NCBI GenBank assembly: GCA_000435195.1 | Contig: FR880143.1 | Location: forward strand, 1 to 13,221 | Length of the DNA: 13,221 bases | Reading direction: 5' to 3' | Source of the DNA: Clostridium sp. CAG:169 | GTDB lineage: Bacteria > Bacillota > Clostridia > Oscillospirales > Ruminococcaceae | In this document: positions 1 through 7,046 of the stretch, piece after piece | Numbering within the stretch: the stretch's first letter is position 1 | Layout of the letters: every line of letters begins with the position of its first letter | Notes under the pieces: generated by a model | Told to the model about the DNA's origin: nothing | Seen by the model: the letters and a program-made list of their open reading frames with translations, nothing else | The model's database searches: none | Made by a program: the position numbers and the translations under genes

Positions 1-305
1 CAGTCGACGATGGTCACCCCATCAAACTGCTGCACCTTGCCTGCAAAGGTACAGCGGAAATTCCATTCCACCACGGTATTTTGGTTTTGATGGTAAAAGG
101 CTTGTATTTTCCATTGCTCCACCTTGCCCTGTTGGGTCCAGTCGTCGAACCAATGCTCCAGCTGCGCAATTCCGTGATATTCCGGTCCCCAGCTTTCGCT
201 GTAATATACATTTTTATCAAACAGCCTGGATAGCTCCTGACGTTCTCCGGTCAGCCACATATCAAACCAGCGTTTGATTTTTTCTTCCCTTTGTTTTTCT
301 TGCAA
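1..305 (-). CDS. NTF2/SnoaL-like small protein (C-terminus beyond window)
   Basis: This is the first 101 codons of an open frame that continues past the left edge. The residues spell an NTF2-like (SnoaL/DUF4440) alpha+beta barrel: an N-terminal helix with 'RWFDMWLTGERQELSRLF', then 'VYYSESWGPEYHG', 'FDDWTQQGKV' and 'VVEWNFRCTFAGKVQQFDG'. Members of this fold are small cytoplasmic proteins that bind or isomerise hydrophobic ligands; the substrate cannot be inferred here. I chose the TTG at 303-305 because GGGAGG lies 8 nt upstream and the family-like sequence begins there. It starts 26 bp after the brnQ stop on the same strand with no terminator between, so it is probably co-transcribed with brnQ. 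No link in function to brnQ is evident. Confidence 0.8.
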   Translation of the reverse strand, partial: MQEKQREEKIKRWFDMWLTGERQELSRLFDKNVYYSESWGPEYHGIAQLEHWFDDWTQQGKVEQWKIQAFYHQNQNTVVEWNFRCTFAGKVQQFDGVTIVD

Positions 306-331
306 AACGATTACCTCCCTATGGATTTTGT

Positions 332-1660
332 CTATCTATTTCGGACATATTCCCCGATTTTTCTGCCGATTGGACTGATTCCAATCAAAAATCCAACCAA
401 CGCCGGCAACACCCAACCAATGCCCAGTGAAGCCAGCGGCAGCTGCATCACCTTTTCGGTCAGACCACCCAGCGAAATGCCCGCTGTTTTGCAGCCGTCA
501 AAGATGGAAAAGAAGAGAGAAAACATCATACTAAAAGCATACACCTCGGTGCGACCTTTCCAAAAACGGTCAAAGAAGGAGAGCAGCACCAGTACAATCA
601 CCAGAGGATACAGCACCACCAGCAGCGGCAGCACGGTATCCAGCAGGGTATCCAGTCCCACATTGGAAACAAACCAGGTAAACAGGGTGACAACGGTGAC
701 GACCGTGCGGTAGGACAGCTTGGGGAACAGCTTGGTAAAATAATCTCCAAATGCGGTCGTCAGACCGATGGAGGTGGTCATACACGCCAGAATCATGGCG
801 ATGCCTAAGATGACATTTCCCCATTTTCCAAACAGGCTGTATACTGCATAGTTGAGCAGAACGCCGCCGTTGGCAAACGCTTCCATACCGGAGGTCTGGC
901 TGCCCACAAAGCACAGCGCACCATAAACCAGACACAGCAGCACCACTGCCACGATACCGACTTTGGCGGTATATTGGACCACCTGCTTGTGATCGGTCAC
1001 ACCCTTGTCGCGGAAAACGTCGATGACGATGATGGCAAACACCAGCGCTGCAAATCCGTCCAGTGCAAGGTAGCCCTGCAGCAATCCCTCGATGAACGGT
1101 CCGTTTTCATAGACGATGGCGGTATCCTGCACCGCTCCCAGCGGATTGAAAACAGCTGCCACAAAAATCACACCGATGGAAAGCAGCAGCACCGGCGTCA
1201 TAAATTTTCCGACAACATCCACCACCTTGGCAGGCTTGAGGGAAAAGAAATAGGTGATTCCAAAGAATATAGCCGTATAAAGCAGCATCGGAACAAAATG
1301 GGAGCTGCCTTCCGGCAAAAACGGAACCACACCAATCTCAAAGGAAACGGCTCCGGTGCGAGGAAGCGCAAAAAAAGGACCCAACAGCAGGTAGATGATT
1401 GCTGTAAGCAATATGCCTACCTTTCTGCCAGCCTTCCCGACCAGGCTGTCCATGCTGCTTCCTGCCATGACCACCGCCAGGATACCTAAAACGGCAAGTC
1501 CGGCATCGGTGATGATAAATCCCAGCAGCGCCCATGGAGCCTGTGTTCCCGCCTGTTGTCCCAGCGCCGGCGGAAAAATCATATTGCCTGCGCCAAAGAA
1601 AATGGAAAACAGCATAAAGGAAACATAAATAATTTGCGAGGTCTTCAGTTTCTGGTTCAA
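332..1660 (-). CDS. brnQ: Branched-chain amino acid carrier BrnQ (LIVCS family)
   Basis: Predicted inner-membrane cation-coupled symporter taking up leucine, isoleucine and valine. The protein is 442 aa, the usual length, and hydrophobic throughout with about 12 membrane segments. Family hallmarks are 'FFGAGNMIFPP' near residue 25, 'LPRTGAVSFE' near 100 and 'DGFAALVFA' near 220. The start is taken as TTG at 1658-1660: AAGGAAGGG precedes it at proper spacing and the residues that follow (NQKLKTSQII) match where BrnQ proteins begin. The frame stays open further upstream, but its first possible start (TTG at 1726) lies inside the -35 box of the promoter, so it cannot be translated from that transcript. 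The gene is first in a probable two-gene operon with the NTF2-like gene. Family assignment is firm; exact substrate preference is inferred. Confidence 0.93.
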   Translation of the reverse strand: MNQKLKTSQIIYVSFMLFSIFFGAGNMIFPPALGQQAGTQAPWALLGFIITDAGLAVLGILAVVMAGSSMDSLVGKAGRKVGILLTAIIYLLLGPFFALPRTGAVSFEIGVVPFLPEGSSHFVPMLLYTAIFFGITYFFSLKPAKVVDVVGKFMTPVLLLSIGVIFVAAVFNPLGAVQDTAIVYENGPFIEGLLQGYLALDGFAALVFAIIVIDVFRDKGVTDHKQVVQYTAKVGIVAVVLLCLVYGALCFVGSQTSGMEAFANGGVLLNYAVYSLFGKWGNVILGIAMILACMTTSIGLTTAFGDYFTKLFPKLSYRTVVTVVTLFTWFVSNVGLDTLLDTVLPLLVVLYPLVIVLVLLSFFDRFWKGRTEVYAFSMMFSLFFSIFDGCKTAGISLGGLTEKVMQLPLASLGIGWVLPALVGFLIGISPIGRKIGEYVRNR

Positions 1661-1697
1661 AGAGAATCCCTTCCTTTTTATAAAGTTTCTTGAGCCT

Positions 1698-1726
1698 ATC
1701 TTATTATATTTTATACAAATTGTCAA
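1698..1726 (-). promoter_or_regulatory. brnQ promoter
   Basis: On the minus strand there is a perfect -35 TTGACA (1721-1726), a 17-bp spacer and -10 TAAGAT (1698-1703, 4 of 6 matches). Transcription would start near 1691, giving a leader of about 30 nt. That is too short for a T-box or other large riboswitch. Confidence 0.7.
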
Positions 1727-1843
1727 TCATCATCTGAAATATTTCTGTAAGATTTGTTTTAATCTACAAAACTTTTTTTCTTTGATTGAGCAGAATGTTT
1801 CTCTTCCCTGCACCCCTCGGTTCTGCTTGAAAAAAGCTGCATC

Positions 1844-1882
1844 ACTTTTTCTCTTTGATAGCTCAAAGAGAAAAAGTTTTTG
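1844..1882 (+). terminator. Perfect 15-bp hairpin with T-rich 3' side, orphan terminator candidate
   Basis: ACTTTTTCTCTTTGA (1844-1858) and its exact complement (1863-1877) flank a TAGC loop. On the plus strand the stem is followed by TTTTGATTTTTAT, which resembles an intrinsic terminator. No plus-strand gene lies upstream, so it may end a small or antisense RNA, or it may be only an AT-rich dyad. The rest of 1727-2040 is AT-rich and holds no credible gene. Confidence 0.4.
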
Positions 1883-2040
1883 ATTTTTATGCCTTTTGAC
1901 GTTTTGCAGCCTTTATTTTTGCTAAAATCGCCACAGAAATAAACGGAAATCCGATGTTTATACCAGTTTTAGAGGTCATTATCATACAGATTGACTAGGG
2001 TTTTTCTTGATTTTTTCACTTTTTCTTCTAATTCCCATTG

Positions 2041-2069
2041 TTGCATGATCCCGCTTGTTGTGCTATACT
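2041..2069 (+). promoter_or_regulatory. Promoter of the M42 peptidase gene
   Basis: An extended -10 TGcTATACT has its hexamer at 2064-2069, with TTGCAT at 2041-2046 as a weak -35 and a 17-bp spacer. Transcription would start near 2076, giving a leader of about 97 nt. The coding frame is open through this promoter from a TTG at 2038, but that codon lies upstream of transcription. Confidence 0.6.
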
Positions 2070-2076
2070 ATCCTCA

Positions 2077-2115
2077 AATATTGAAGTATTTACATTACTT
2101 TGTAAGGTCAATATT
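2077..2115 (+). promoter_or_regulatory. Folded 5' leader of the M42 peptidase mRNA
   Basis: AATATTGA (2077-2084) pairs with TCAATATT (2108-2115), and inside it TTACA (2090-2094) pairs with TGTAA (2101-2105). The result is a two-part stem at the predicted 5' end of the transcript. It could stabilise the 5' end or serve as an operator dyad. No known riboswitch class is recognised. Confidence 0.4.
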
Positions 2116-2172
2116 CTAAAACGCTTTTACTATTCACCAGAATTTATCTGTTACAAAGGGAGGCTATCTGCT

Positions 2173-3246
2173 ATGAATTCTTTGAAACTGATCGAAGCTC
2201 TTTCCAACGCATACGGTGCGTGCGGCTTTGAGGACGAAGTGGTAGAAATCGCAGAAAAATATGCACAGGACGAAGACCTGGGTGCTGCCAGACACGACTG
2301 CAACCTCAACGTTTATATTGACGCTCATAAAAACACCGGCAAAAAACCGGTTGTTATGGTAGACGCTCACAGCGACGAATGCAGCTTTGTTGTTCAGGCA
2401 ATCAAACCAAACGGCACTCTGCGTTTCCTGCCTCTGGGCGGCTGGTCGAGCTACACCGTTCCGGCTCACAAGGTAAAGGTACAGACCTATGACGGCAAAT
2501 GGGTATCCGGTATCGTTGCAAGCACACCGGTACACTTTCTGTCCGGCGACAACAAAAATGCCTGCCCAACCATCGCTGATATGGTCATCGACATCGGCTC
2601 CACCTCTAAAGAGGAAACCGAAAAGGTATTCAACATCCACATCGGCGCACCGGTTGTTCCAGACGTTACCTTTGAGTACAACGAAACCACCGGTGTCATG
2701 CTGGGCAAAGCATTCGACAACCGTGTCGGCTGCGCTGCTGTTCTGGAAACCATGAAGGACCTGAAGAACGAAAACCTGGATGTGGACGTTGTCGGCGTTC
2801 TTTCCTCTCAGGAAGAAATCGGTGAACGCGGCGCATTCGTTACCCGCGACGTAGTAAAACCGGACATCGCAATCTGTTTTGAAGGCTGCCCGGCAGACGA
2901 CACCTTCACCCCGGACTACTTCATCCAGACCGCAATGAAAAAAGGTCCAATGCTGCGCCACTTCGACCGTTCGATGGTGACCAACCCACGTTTCCAGAGA
3001 TTCTCTCTGGAGCTTGGCAGAGAACTGGGCATCCCGGTTCAGGAATCGGTTCGTTCCGGCGGCGGCACCAACGGTGGTCCAATCCACACCTCCAACGGGG
3101 GTGTTCCGGTCATCGTCATCGGTGTTCCGGTTCGTTACATCCATTCTCATCACGGTTTTGCCGCTCTGGAAGACTACCAGAACAGCGTAAAACTGGCTGT
3201 TGAAATCATCAAACGCCTGAACGACGAAAAGATCAAATCCTTCTAA
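2173..3246 (+). CDS. M42-family zinc metallopeptidase
   Basis: Predicted cytoplasmic dinuclear-metal peptidase of the M42 (glutamyl aminopeptidase/TET/endoglucanase M-like) family, processing short peptides. The protein is 357 aa, typical of the family. Metal and catalytic positions by motif are His66 (VDAHSDE), Asp182 (KAFDNRVG), Glu214 catalytic and Glu215 (SSQEEIGERGA), Glu237 (CFEGCPADD) and His324 (RYIHSHHG). 'SGGGTNGGPIH' near 296-305 and 'GVPVIVIGVPVRYIH' near 310-324 are further hallmarks. The fifth ligand is Asp in well-studied M42 enzymes, so Glu237 is unusual and may alter specificity. The start is ATG 2173, with AAAGGGAGG 9 nt upstream. The gene is monocistronic, with its own promoter and terminator, and divergent from brnQ. 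Substrate is not inferable. Confidence 0.9.
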   Translation: MNSLKLIEALSNAYGACGFEDEVVEIAEKYAQDEDLGAARHDCNLNVYIDAHKNTGKKPVVMVDAHSDECSFVVQAIKPNGTLRFLPLGGWSSYTVPAHKVKVQTYDGKWVSGIVASTPVHFLSGDNKNACPTIADMVIDIGSTSKEETEKVFNIHIGAPVVPDVTFEYNETTGVMLGKAFDNRVGCAAVLETMKDLKNENLDVDVVGVLSSQEEIGERGAFVTRDVVKPDIAICFEGCPADDTFTPDYFIQTAMKKGPMLRHFDRSMVTNPRFQRFSLELGRELGIPVQESVRSGGGTNGGPIHTSNGGVPVIVIGVPVRYIHSHHGFAALEDYQNSVKLAVEIIKRLNDEKIKSF

Positions 3247-3282
3247 AGCAGAAATCTTCTGAAAAAGCTTCATACAACACAT

Positions 3283-3324
3283 AAAAAAACCAGCCAAGGG
3301 AAATTTCCCTCGGCTGGTTTTTTT
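3283..3324. terminator. Bidirectional intrinsic terminator
   Basis: AAAAAAACCAGCC (3283-3295) pairs with GGCTGGTTTTTTT (3312-3324), with GGGAAATTTCCC able to pair in the loop. Both strands give a GC stem followed by a U-tract. It sits between convergent genes and can end both the M42 transcript and the PadR operon. Confidence 0.9.
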
Positions 3325-3350
3325 ATGGATGAATCAAATAACAGGATGTC

Positions 3351-4481
3351 TTAGTTGTTTAAGAGGACCGCACCTTCCCAGTAATAGCCTTCCTCTGCCA
3401 GCTTTGCCTTGAGCTGGTCGATTTCCTCATCCAGCTCTTTGAGCAGCTGCTCATACGCCTGTACCACGCTGTTATACTGCTGCTGGGTGATCGTTCCATC
3501 CTGGAAGTCGTGCTGCGAGCTTAACAGCTCTGCATCCACCTCGTTGTACTGGTATAGGTTTGCTTCCAGTTCTTCCATCAACGGCAGCAGGTCATCGCGA
3601 CCTGCATCCAAAAGTTGTTTCTCCCGGTAGGCTGTTATCTTCTGGCTGTTGTCCCACAGGGCGGTTAAATAAGATTCCTTACTCATCGCATATTTTTGAA
3701 AAGTCTCTCGGTCTTTTTCCATCTGTCTTTCCAGCTGCAAAATGTCCGACGGTGCCACGCTGATTCCTTCGGTTGCAATGCTTTCCTCTGCGGTCGTCTG
3801 CTGCTCATCGTCAGCTGCATATTCCTGCTGCATCAGCTGTTCTTTCAGCAGTTCATTTTCCATCTGGGACTGCTGAAGTTCTTGCTGCAACATCTCCAGC
3901 TGCACCTGCTGCTCCTCGTACTGGTTTTTCAGTGTTTCCTCCTCGGTGGGCAGGTAGCCGTACTCCCGAATCTGCGCAAAGTTTACGAACTCGACTCCAC
4001 CGCCCACATCGAAGTAGACACCGTCCTGGCTGCCGCTGGTGATGGAAACAGTTTTGGGAACCTCGATGATGATGGTGTGATGGCTGCGCATTTCCTCTCG
4101 GAGAAGATTGAGCAAGCCTTCCCTGGAAAAGTGAAGCTGCTGTCCTTCCAGTGTCTCCTGCTCCTGTAGACGGATGACTGCCGACTGCCCTTCGGTGGTG
4201 ACTTGAGCCGTATCTCCGTCGGCAGTGTAGAGATGAATCTGCGCATCCGGCGACTGACGAACCTCGATAAAACGCTTTCCGTATCCATAATCAGTGAGAT
4301 GGATGACCCGAAGGGAGGTAATCTCCTGCGGCAGGTCCTGCTTTTGCAAATTTTCTTCCAGGTTGCTGACCACATCGTTATACAAGCTGACACCTTCCTG
4401 TGCCGCCATCGGCAGGGTGCAGGTCAGACCAACTACCCCTACCACAAAACAGCTCGCAGCTGCTATGAGCGATTTTTTCAT
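3351..4481 (-). CDS. Exported coiled-coil protein, last gene of the PadR operon (DUF4097-like N-domain)
   Basis: A 376-aa protein of unknown function. Residues 1-27 form a signal peptide or N-terminal anchor (two Lys, then a hydrophobic run ending at PMAA), so the rest should lie outside the membrane. Residues 50-165 are beta-rich and loosely resemble the adhesin-like DUF4097 domain often encoded beside PadR and DUF1700 genes; this match is weak. Residues 179-221 and about 246-363 are strongly predicted coiled coils rich in Gln, Glu and Leu, separated by an acidic Thr/Ala linker. The ATG directly follows the stop of the upstream gene (TAA-ATG), and its GGAAGGG ribosome binding site lies inside that gene, which implies translational coupling. 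It probably acts with the DUF1700 membrane protein in an envelope response; this is inferred from context. Confidence 0.75.
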   Translation of the reverse strand: MKKSLIAAASCFVVGVVGLTCTLPMAAQEGVSLYNDVVSNLEENLQKQDLPQEITSLRVIHLTDYGYGKRFIEVRQSPDAQIHLYTADGDTAQVTTEGQSAVIRLQEQETLEGQQLHFSREGLLNLLREEMRSHHTIIIEVPKTVSITSGSQDGVYFDVGGGVEFVNFAQIREYGYLPTEEETLKNQYEEQQVQLEMLQQELQQSQMENELLKEQLMQQEYAADDEQQTTAEESIATEGISVAPSDILQLERQMEKDRETFQKYAMSKESYLTALWDNSQKITAYREKQLLDAGRDDLLPLMEELEANLYQYNEVDAELLSSQHDFQDGTITQQQYNSVVQAYEQLLKELDEEIDQLKAKLAEEGYYWEGAVLLNN

Positions 4482-5459
4482 TTAGCACCCTTCCTTTCCA
4501 TTTGCATCAGCCGCATTCCCCTGTTCCTCCAGCGGCGACGGCAGTGCGGTCGGCAGCAGCTTTACCTGCTTTTCAGACGGTTGTGCAGGAGATGCTTTTG
4601 CAGCAGGCTTTTCTTTGCGCTTGCTGTGATGCCCTTCTTCAATCAGCCAGCCTTCAAACTTGTGGAGCATCCGGCTCCAGACGTTCAGTCCCCAGCGGAA
4701 CAGCGGCTCGCTGCCCTTCCAGCAGGAGCGCAGTGCCCGCCAGAACAAAATGGAAAGGGCGGAAAACAGACCGATGCAGGCAAGCGAACCAAAGAGCAGC
4801 GCGCCGCCCGCGCCCTTGCCGACCAGTACAAAGGCAAAGCCACACAGGATGATGCCGATACAACCGACCAGCGCCATCACCACAGATGCTGCTAATGCAA
4901 ACAGCAAAACTCCCAACAGACTCGCCCAAACGGTCAGCACACCCATGCTGAGTGCAGCAACAAAACAGAAGAGCATCACAGCGATAGCAGCCAGCATCAG
5001 CCAACGGCAGCCTCTCCCGATTGCTTTGCAGGAGCGCAAAATCACGCCCTCTTCGTCGTGCTGTTTTGGTCCCGAAGAAACTTTTTCACTCTTCTGTGGC
5101 TGCTCGGCTTCCGGCTGCGGACGCTCCTGAGCGCCTTCTCCCTTGTCCCACTGGTCAAACTTTTCTTTGGCGTCCTTCACCTTGTCGGTGACATAACCCC
5201 AGGCGTGGCTCCAAGGTGCTTTTTTCTCTGCACCCACATGGACCTTTTCCTCCGCCTGTTCCTGACTCTCCTCAATCAGCTGCTGCGCCACCAGCTCCGG
5301 GTCACCTAATTTGGCTGCAATCTGAGAATCCTGCTGGCTCTGGCGCCTGCCCTCCTCAAAGTACTCGGCATAATCCCGCATGATGTCTTCAATCTCTTCC
5401 CGGGGTAATTTATGCTTGAGACACTCCTGCAAGCGCTCCAAATATTCCTGTTTATTCAA
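4482..5459 (-). CDS. HAAS/DUF1700 membrane protein
   Basis: A 325-aa protein. Residues 1-65 match the HAAS (DUF1700) signalling domain: 'MNKQEYLERLQECL..LPREEIEDIMRDYAEYFEEG' followed by 'LGDPELVAQQLIEE'. A long charged, low-complexity linker (65-145) follows, then three or four membrane segments at about 152-243 and a basic, Pro/Ala-rich tail. HAAS-domain proteins are typically encoded next to PadR regulators and are thought to pass envelope signals. The start is uncertain: TTG 5459 is preferred because MNKQEYL is where the family begins and AGAGG lies 8 nt upstream; GTG 5468 and TTG 5462 are alternatives. The gene overlaps the padR stop by 8 bp and abuts the next gene, a tightly coupled operon. 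Confidence 0.85.
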   Translation of the reverse strand: MNKQEYLERLQECLKHKLPREEIEDIMRDYAEYFEEGRRQSQQDSQIAAKLGDPELVAQQLIEESQEQAEEKVHVGAEKKAPWSHAWGYVTDKVKDAKEKFDQWDKGEGAQERPQPEAEQPQKSEKVSSGPKQHDEEGVILRSCKAIGRGCRWLMLAAIAVMLFCFVAALSMGVLTVWASLLGVLLFALAASVVMALVGCIGIILCGFAFVLVGKGAGGALLFGSLACIGLFSALSILFWRALRSCWKGSEPLFRWGLNVWSRMLHKFEGWLIEEGHHSKRKEKPAAKASPAQPSEKQVKLLPTALPSPLEEQGNAADANGKEGC

Positions 5460-5772
5460 CAACCTCACCTCTCAAAATCTCGTTGACCATTTTGGAAAAA
5501 TCATCCCAGTCCGCTTTCAGTGAGCCAAGATACCCCTTTCCTTTTTCGGTCATGTGGTAATATTTCCTAGCCGGACCGACGGTGCTTTCTTTTAAATAGG
5601 TCACAAAATATTCCTCCTGCGTCAATCGCCGCAGAATCGGATAGACCGTCCCTTCGTTGATCTCGGTGTAATAAGCGATGCTTTGTACAATCTCATAACC
5701 GTACATGTCCTTGCGCTCGATCAGGGCAAGGACACACATTTCGATAACGCCCTTGCGAAATTGTGTATTCAT
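5452..5772 (-). CDS. PadR-family transcriptional repressor
   Basis: A 106-aa winged-helix regulator of the short PadR (PadR-s1) type. Hallmarks are 'VIEMCVLALIERKDMYGYEI' at 9-28, the recognition-helix region 'EINEGTVYPILRRL' at 36-49, and the wing 'ESTVGPARKYYHMTEKG' at about 59-75. The C-terminal helix (75-100) is the usual dimerisation helix. The start is ATG 5772, where the family consensus begins, behind a G-rich ribosome binding site. The frame is open upstream to a TTG inside the -35 box, which cannot be the start. It is first in the PadR-DUF1700-coiled-coil operon, and an operator-like dyad overlaps its own promoter, so autorepression is likely. The inducer is unknown. Confidence 0.93.
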   Translation of the reverse strand: MNTQFRKGVIEMCVLALIERKDMYGYEIVQSIAYYTEINEGTVYPILRRLTQEEYFVTYLKESTVGPARKYYHMTEKGKGYLGSLKADWDDFSKMVNEILRGEVVE

Positions 5773-5794
5773 TTCCTCCCCCCTCTGTACCCAT

Positions 5795-5826
5795 ATTATA
5801 GCACAGTACCTTGTATTACACAATAC
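5795..5826 (-). promoter_or_regulatory. PadR operon promoter with overlapping operator-like dyad
   Basis: On the minus strand there is a consensus extended -10 TGcTATAAT (hexamer 5795-5800), a 17-bp spacer and -35 TTGTGT (5818-5823). A dyad of the form GTA..TGTATTACA..TAC (5806-5826, 7 of 10 pairs) covers the spacer and -35. This is the expected place for an autorepressor, and the TGTATTACA core is plausible for a PadR site. Confidence 0.65.
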
Positions 5827-5850
5827 CTAGCTGGACTTAATACCGTACAA
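5800..5850. repeat. Three ARTACC direct repeats with exact 17-bp period
   Basis: AGTACC at 5805-5810, AATACC at 5822-5827 and AATACC at 5839-5844 recur every 17 bp. The first two units are the more alike (RCACARTACCT). They start in the promoter and run upstream of it, so they could form an extended operator for cooperative binding. Confidence 0.45.
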
Positions 5851-5902
5851 AATTTAATAGCAGATTTTCGTTTATTTTGTTTGTTTATTTGACAGACGTG
5901 AC

Positions 5903-5936
5903 AAAAAACGGAGGGACTGCATCAACAGTCCCTCCG
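5903..5936 (-). terminator. Intrinsic terminator of the secreted-protein gene
   Basis: A perfect 11-bp stem CGGAGGGACTG (5909-5919 with 5926-5936) with a 6-nt loop is followed on the minus strand by TTTTTT. It lies 23 bp after the stop at 5960 and separates this gene from the PadR operon. Confidence 0.92.
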
Positions 5937-5959
5937 CATAAAAGCTCTTGATTCTTTTT

Positions 5960-6937
5960 TTATCCCATCAAGCTGGGGGAAACGATGTAGTAGCCCAACG
6001 ACTCTGCATAGAAGCAAAGCAGCCCACTGTCCTCATCCACCTGCGTCTGCAACGCCTTTAATTCCCCGTTGACCACCTCATACACATAGGAGTCGGTGCG
6101 CTGAACCGGCAGGCAAACCCTGCCCGGTTGTGAAAAGCTGTCCTCATCGCCGTTAAAGCGATAGCACTGAATATCAAACGCCTTGTAACGGTTGGCAATC
6201 TGTGAATCAAAGTTGCAATCCAAATCCAGATAGATGGTCTGTCCCGGCTGGAGCACTGCATCTTTAAAGTAGACATTGCCGCCAAAGGAAAGGATGACCT
6301 CTTCCCCTTGGTAAATCTGTCCTGCGTGCAGGTTCATCGGTGAGCTGACCTCGGTAATCCCTCTGGGCTGCACCTCTTTGACTGCGTTACCAAAGGTAAG
6401 CTTCAGCGGAAGCCAATCAGAGGAAGTTCTGCTCTGTTCATCGTACAAGGCAAGCTGACCGTACATCGGAATATCCTTCGACTGCGGTAAGGTAGCTACA
6501 AAATCAACAGCAACACTCAAGCTTCCCGTTTCATTTGCCCAACGCACCTGCGAAATGACCTGCGAGTCGATGCCGGTGGTTTCGATTGCCCAGTTGGACG
6601 GTCGGCTCTTTTGGGTGTACAGCTCGCCTGTCAGGCGATTGACGATAGGGATGTAAAGGATGTCCCCCGGAAAAAAGCGCAGTTCGTCCATATCCTCCAG
6701 CTTTTCAGTCTGCTGCGGCAGAGAAAGCAACTGGGCGATAGCTTCGGTATGCTTGACCTGTGCCTGAGAAAGCTGCAAGCTGTACTGCGACTGCTCCATC
6801 GACACCGGAGCGGTCTGTCCAATCATCAGTGACAGCGGCAGCTGCGGCAACTGCACCGCATAGGAAACGGCACTCAGGTTGAGCATCATAGTCATTGCCA
6901 TTCCAAAAGAAACCAACATCCGTTTTACTTTTTTCAT
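5960..6937 (-). CDS. Secreted protein of unknown function
   Basis: A 325-aa protein I do not recognise as a named family. Residues 1-27 form a good signal peptide (MKKVKR, hydrophobic core, cleavage after VSYA), so it is likely exported. There is no obvious anchor, lipobox or repeat. The mature part is beta-rich: 'FFPGDILYIPIVN' at 88-100, a sheet-like stretch at 138-190, 'PGQTIYLDLDCNFD' at 231-244, and a C-terminal 'LLCFYAESLGYYIVSPS'. That ending resembles the 'tLGtYviS' ending seen in many clostridial surface proteins, which suggests an envelope or extracellular role. The start is ATG 6937 with AAGGAGG 7 nt upstream. It is monocistronic, between its own promoter and terminator. Confidence 0.8.
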   Translation of the reverse strand: MKKVKRMLVSFGMAMTMMLNLSAVSYAVQLPQLPLSLMIGQTAPVSMEQSQYSLQLSQAQVKHTEAIAQLLSLPQQTEKLEDMDELRFFPGDILYIPIVNRLTGELYTQKSRPSNWAIETTGIDSQVISQVRWANETGSLSVAVDFVATLPQSKDIPMYGQLALYDEQSRTSSDWLPLKLTFGNAVKEVQPRGITEVSSPMNLHAGQIYQGEEVILSFGGNVYFKDAVLQPGQTIYLDLDCNFDSQIANRYKAFDIQCYRFNGDEDSFSQPGRVCLPVQRTDSYVYEVVNGELKALQTQVDEDSGLLCFYAESLGYYIVSPSLMG

Positions 6938-7017
6938 CGTGCCGCCTCCTTCTTATCAAAATAATATGCTTTCCAAACTGGAAAACATTCCAAGTGCTGC
7001 ACGTTCATCTATCATTT

Positions 7018-7046
7018 AGTATACAATATAAATTACAGAAAAACAA
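7018..7046 (-). promoter_or_regulatory. Promoter of the secreted-protein gene
   Basis: On the minus strand there is TTGTTT (7041-7046), a 17-bp spacer and TATACT (7018-7023). The leader would be about 75 nt and contains a small inverted repeat TTTCCA..TGGAAA at 6970-6984. Confidence 0.5.

Noticed and set aside
1661..1700. T-box or other amino-acid riboswitch controlling brnQ
   Set aside because: The near-consensus promoter leaves a leader of only about 30 nt, too short for a T-box or attenuator.
2164..3297. 377-codon minus-strand open frame covering the M42 peptidase gene
   Set aside because: The plus frame has all M42 motifs, a ribosome binding site, promoter and terminator. The reverse frame has no recognisable domain and is a codon-bias shadow.
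4405..4481. Lipoprotein signal in the exported coiled-coil protein (Cys21 in VGLTC)
   Set aside because: Residues before the Cys (GLT) do not fit the lipobox L-[ASI]-[GA]-C; an ordinary signal peptide or anchor is more likely.
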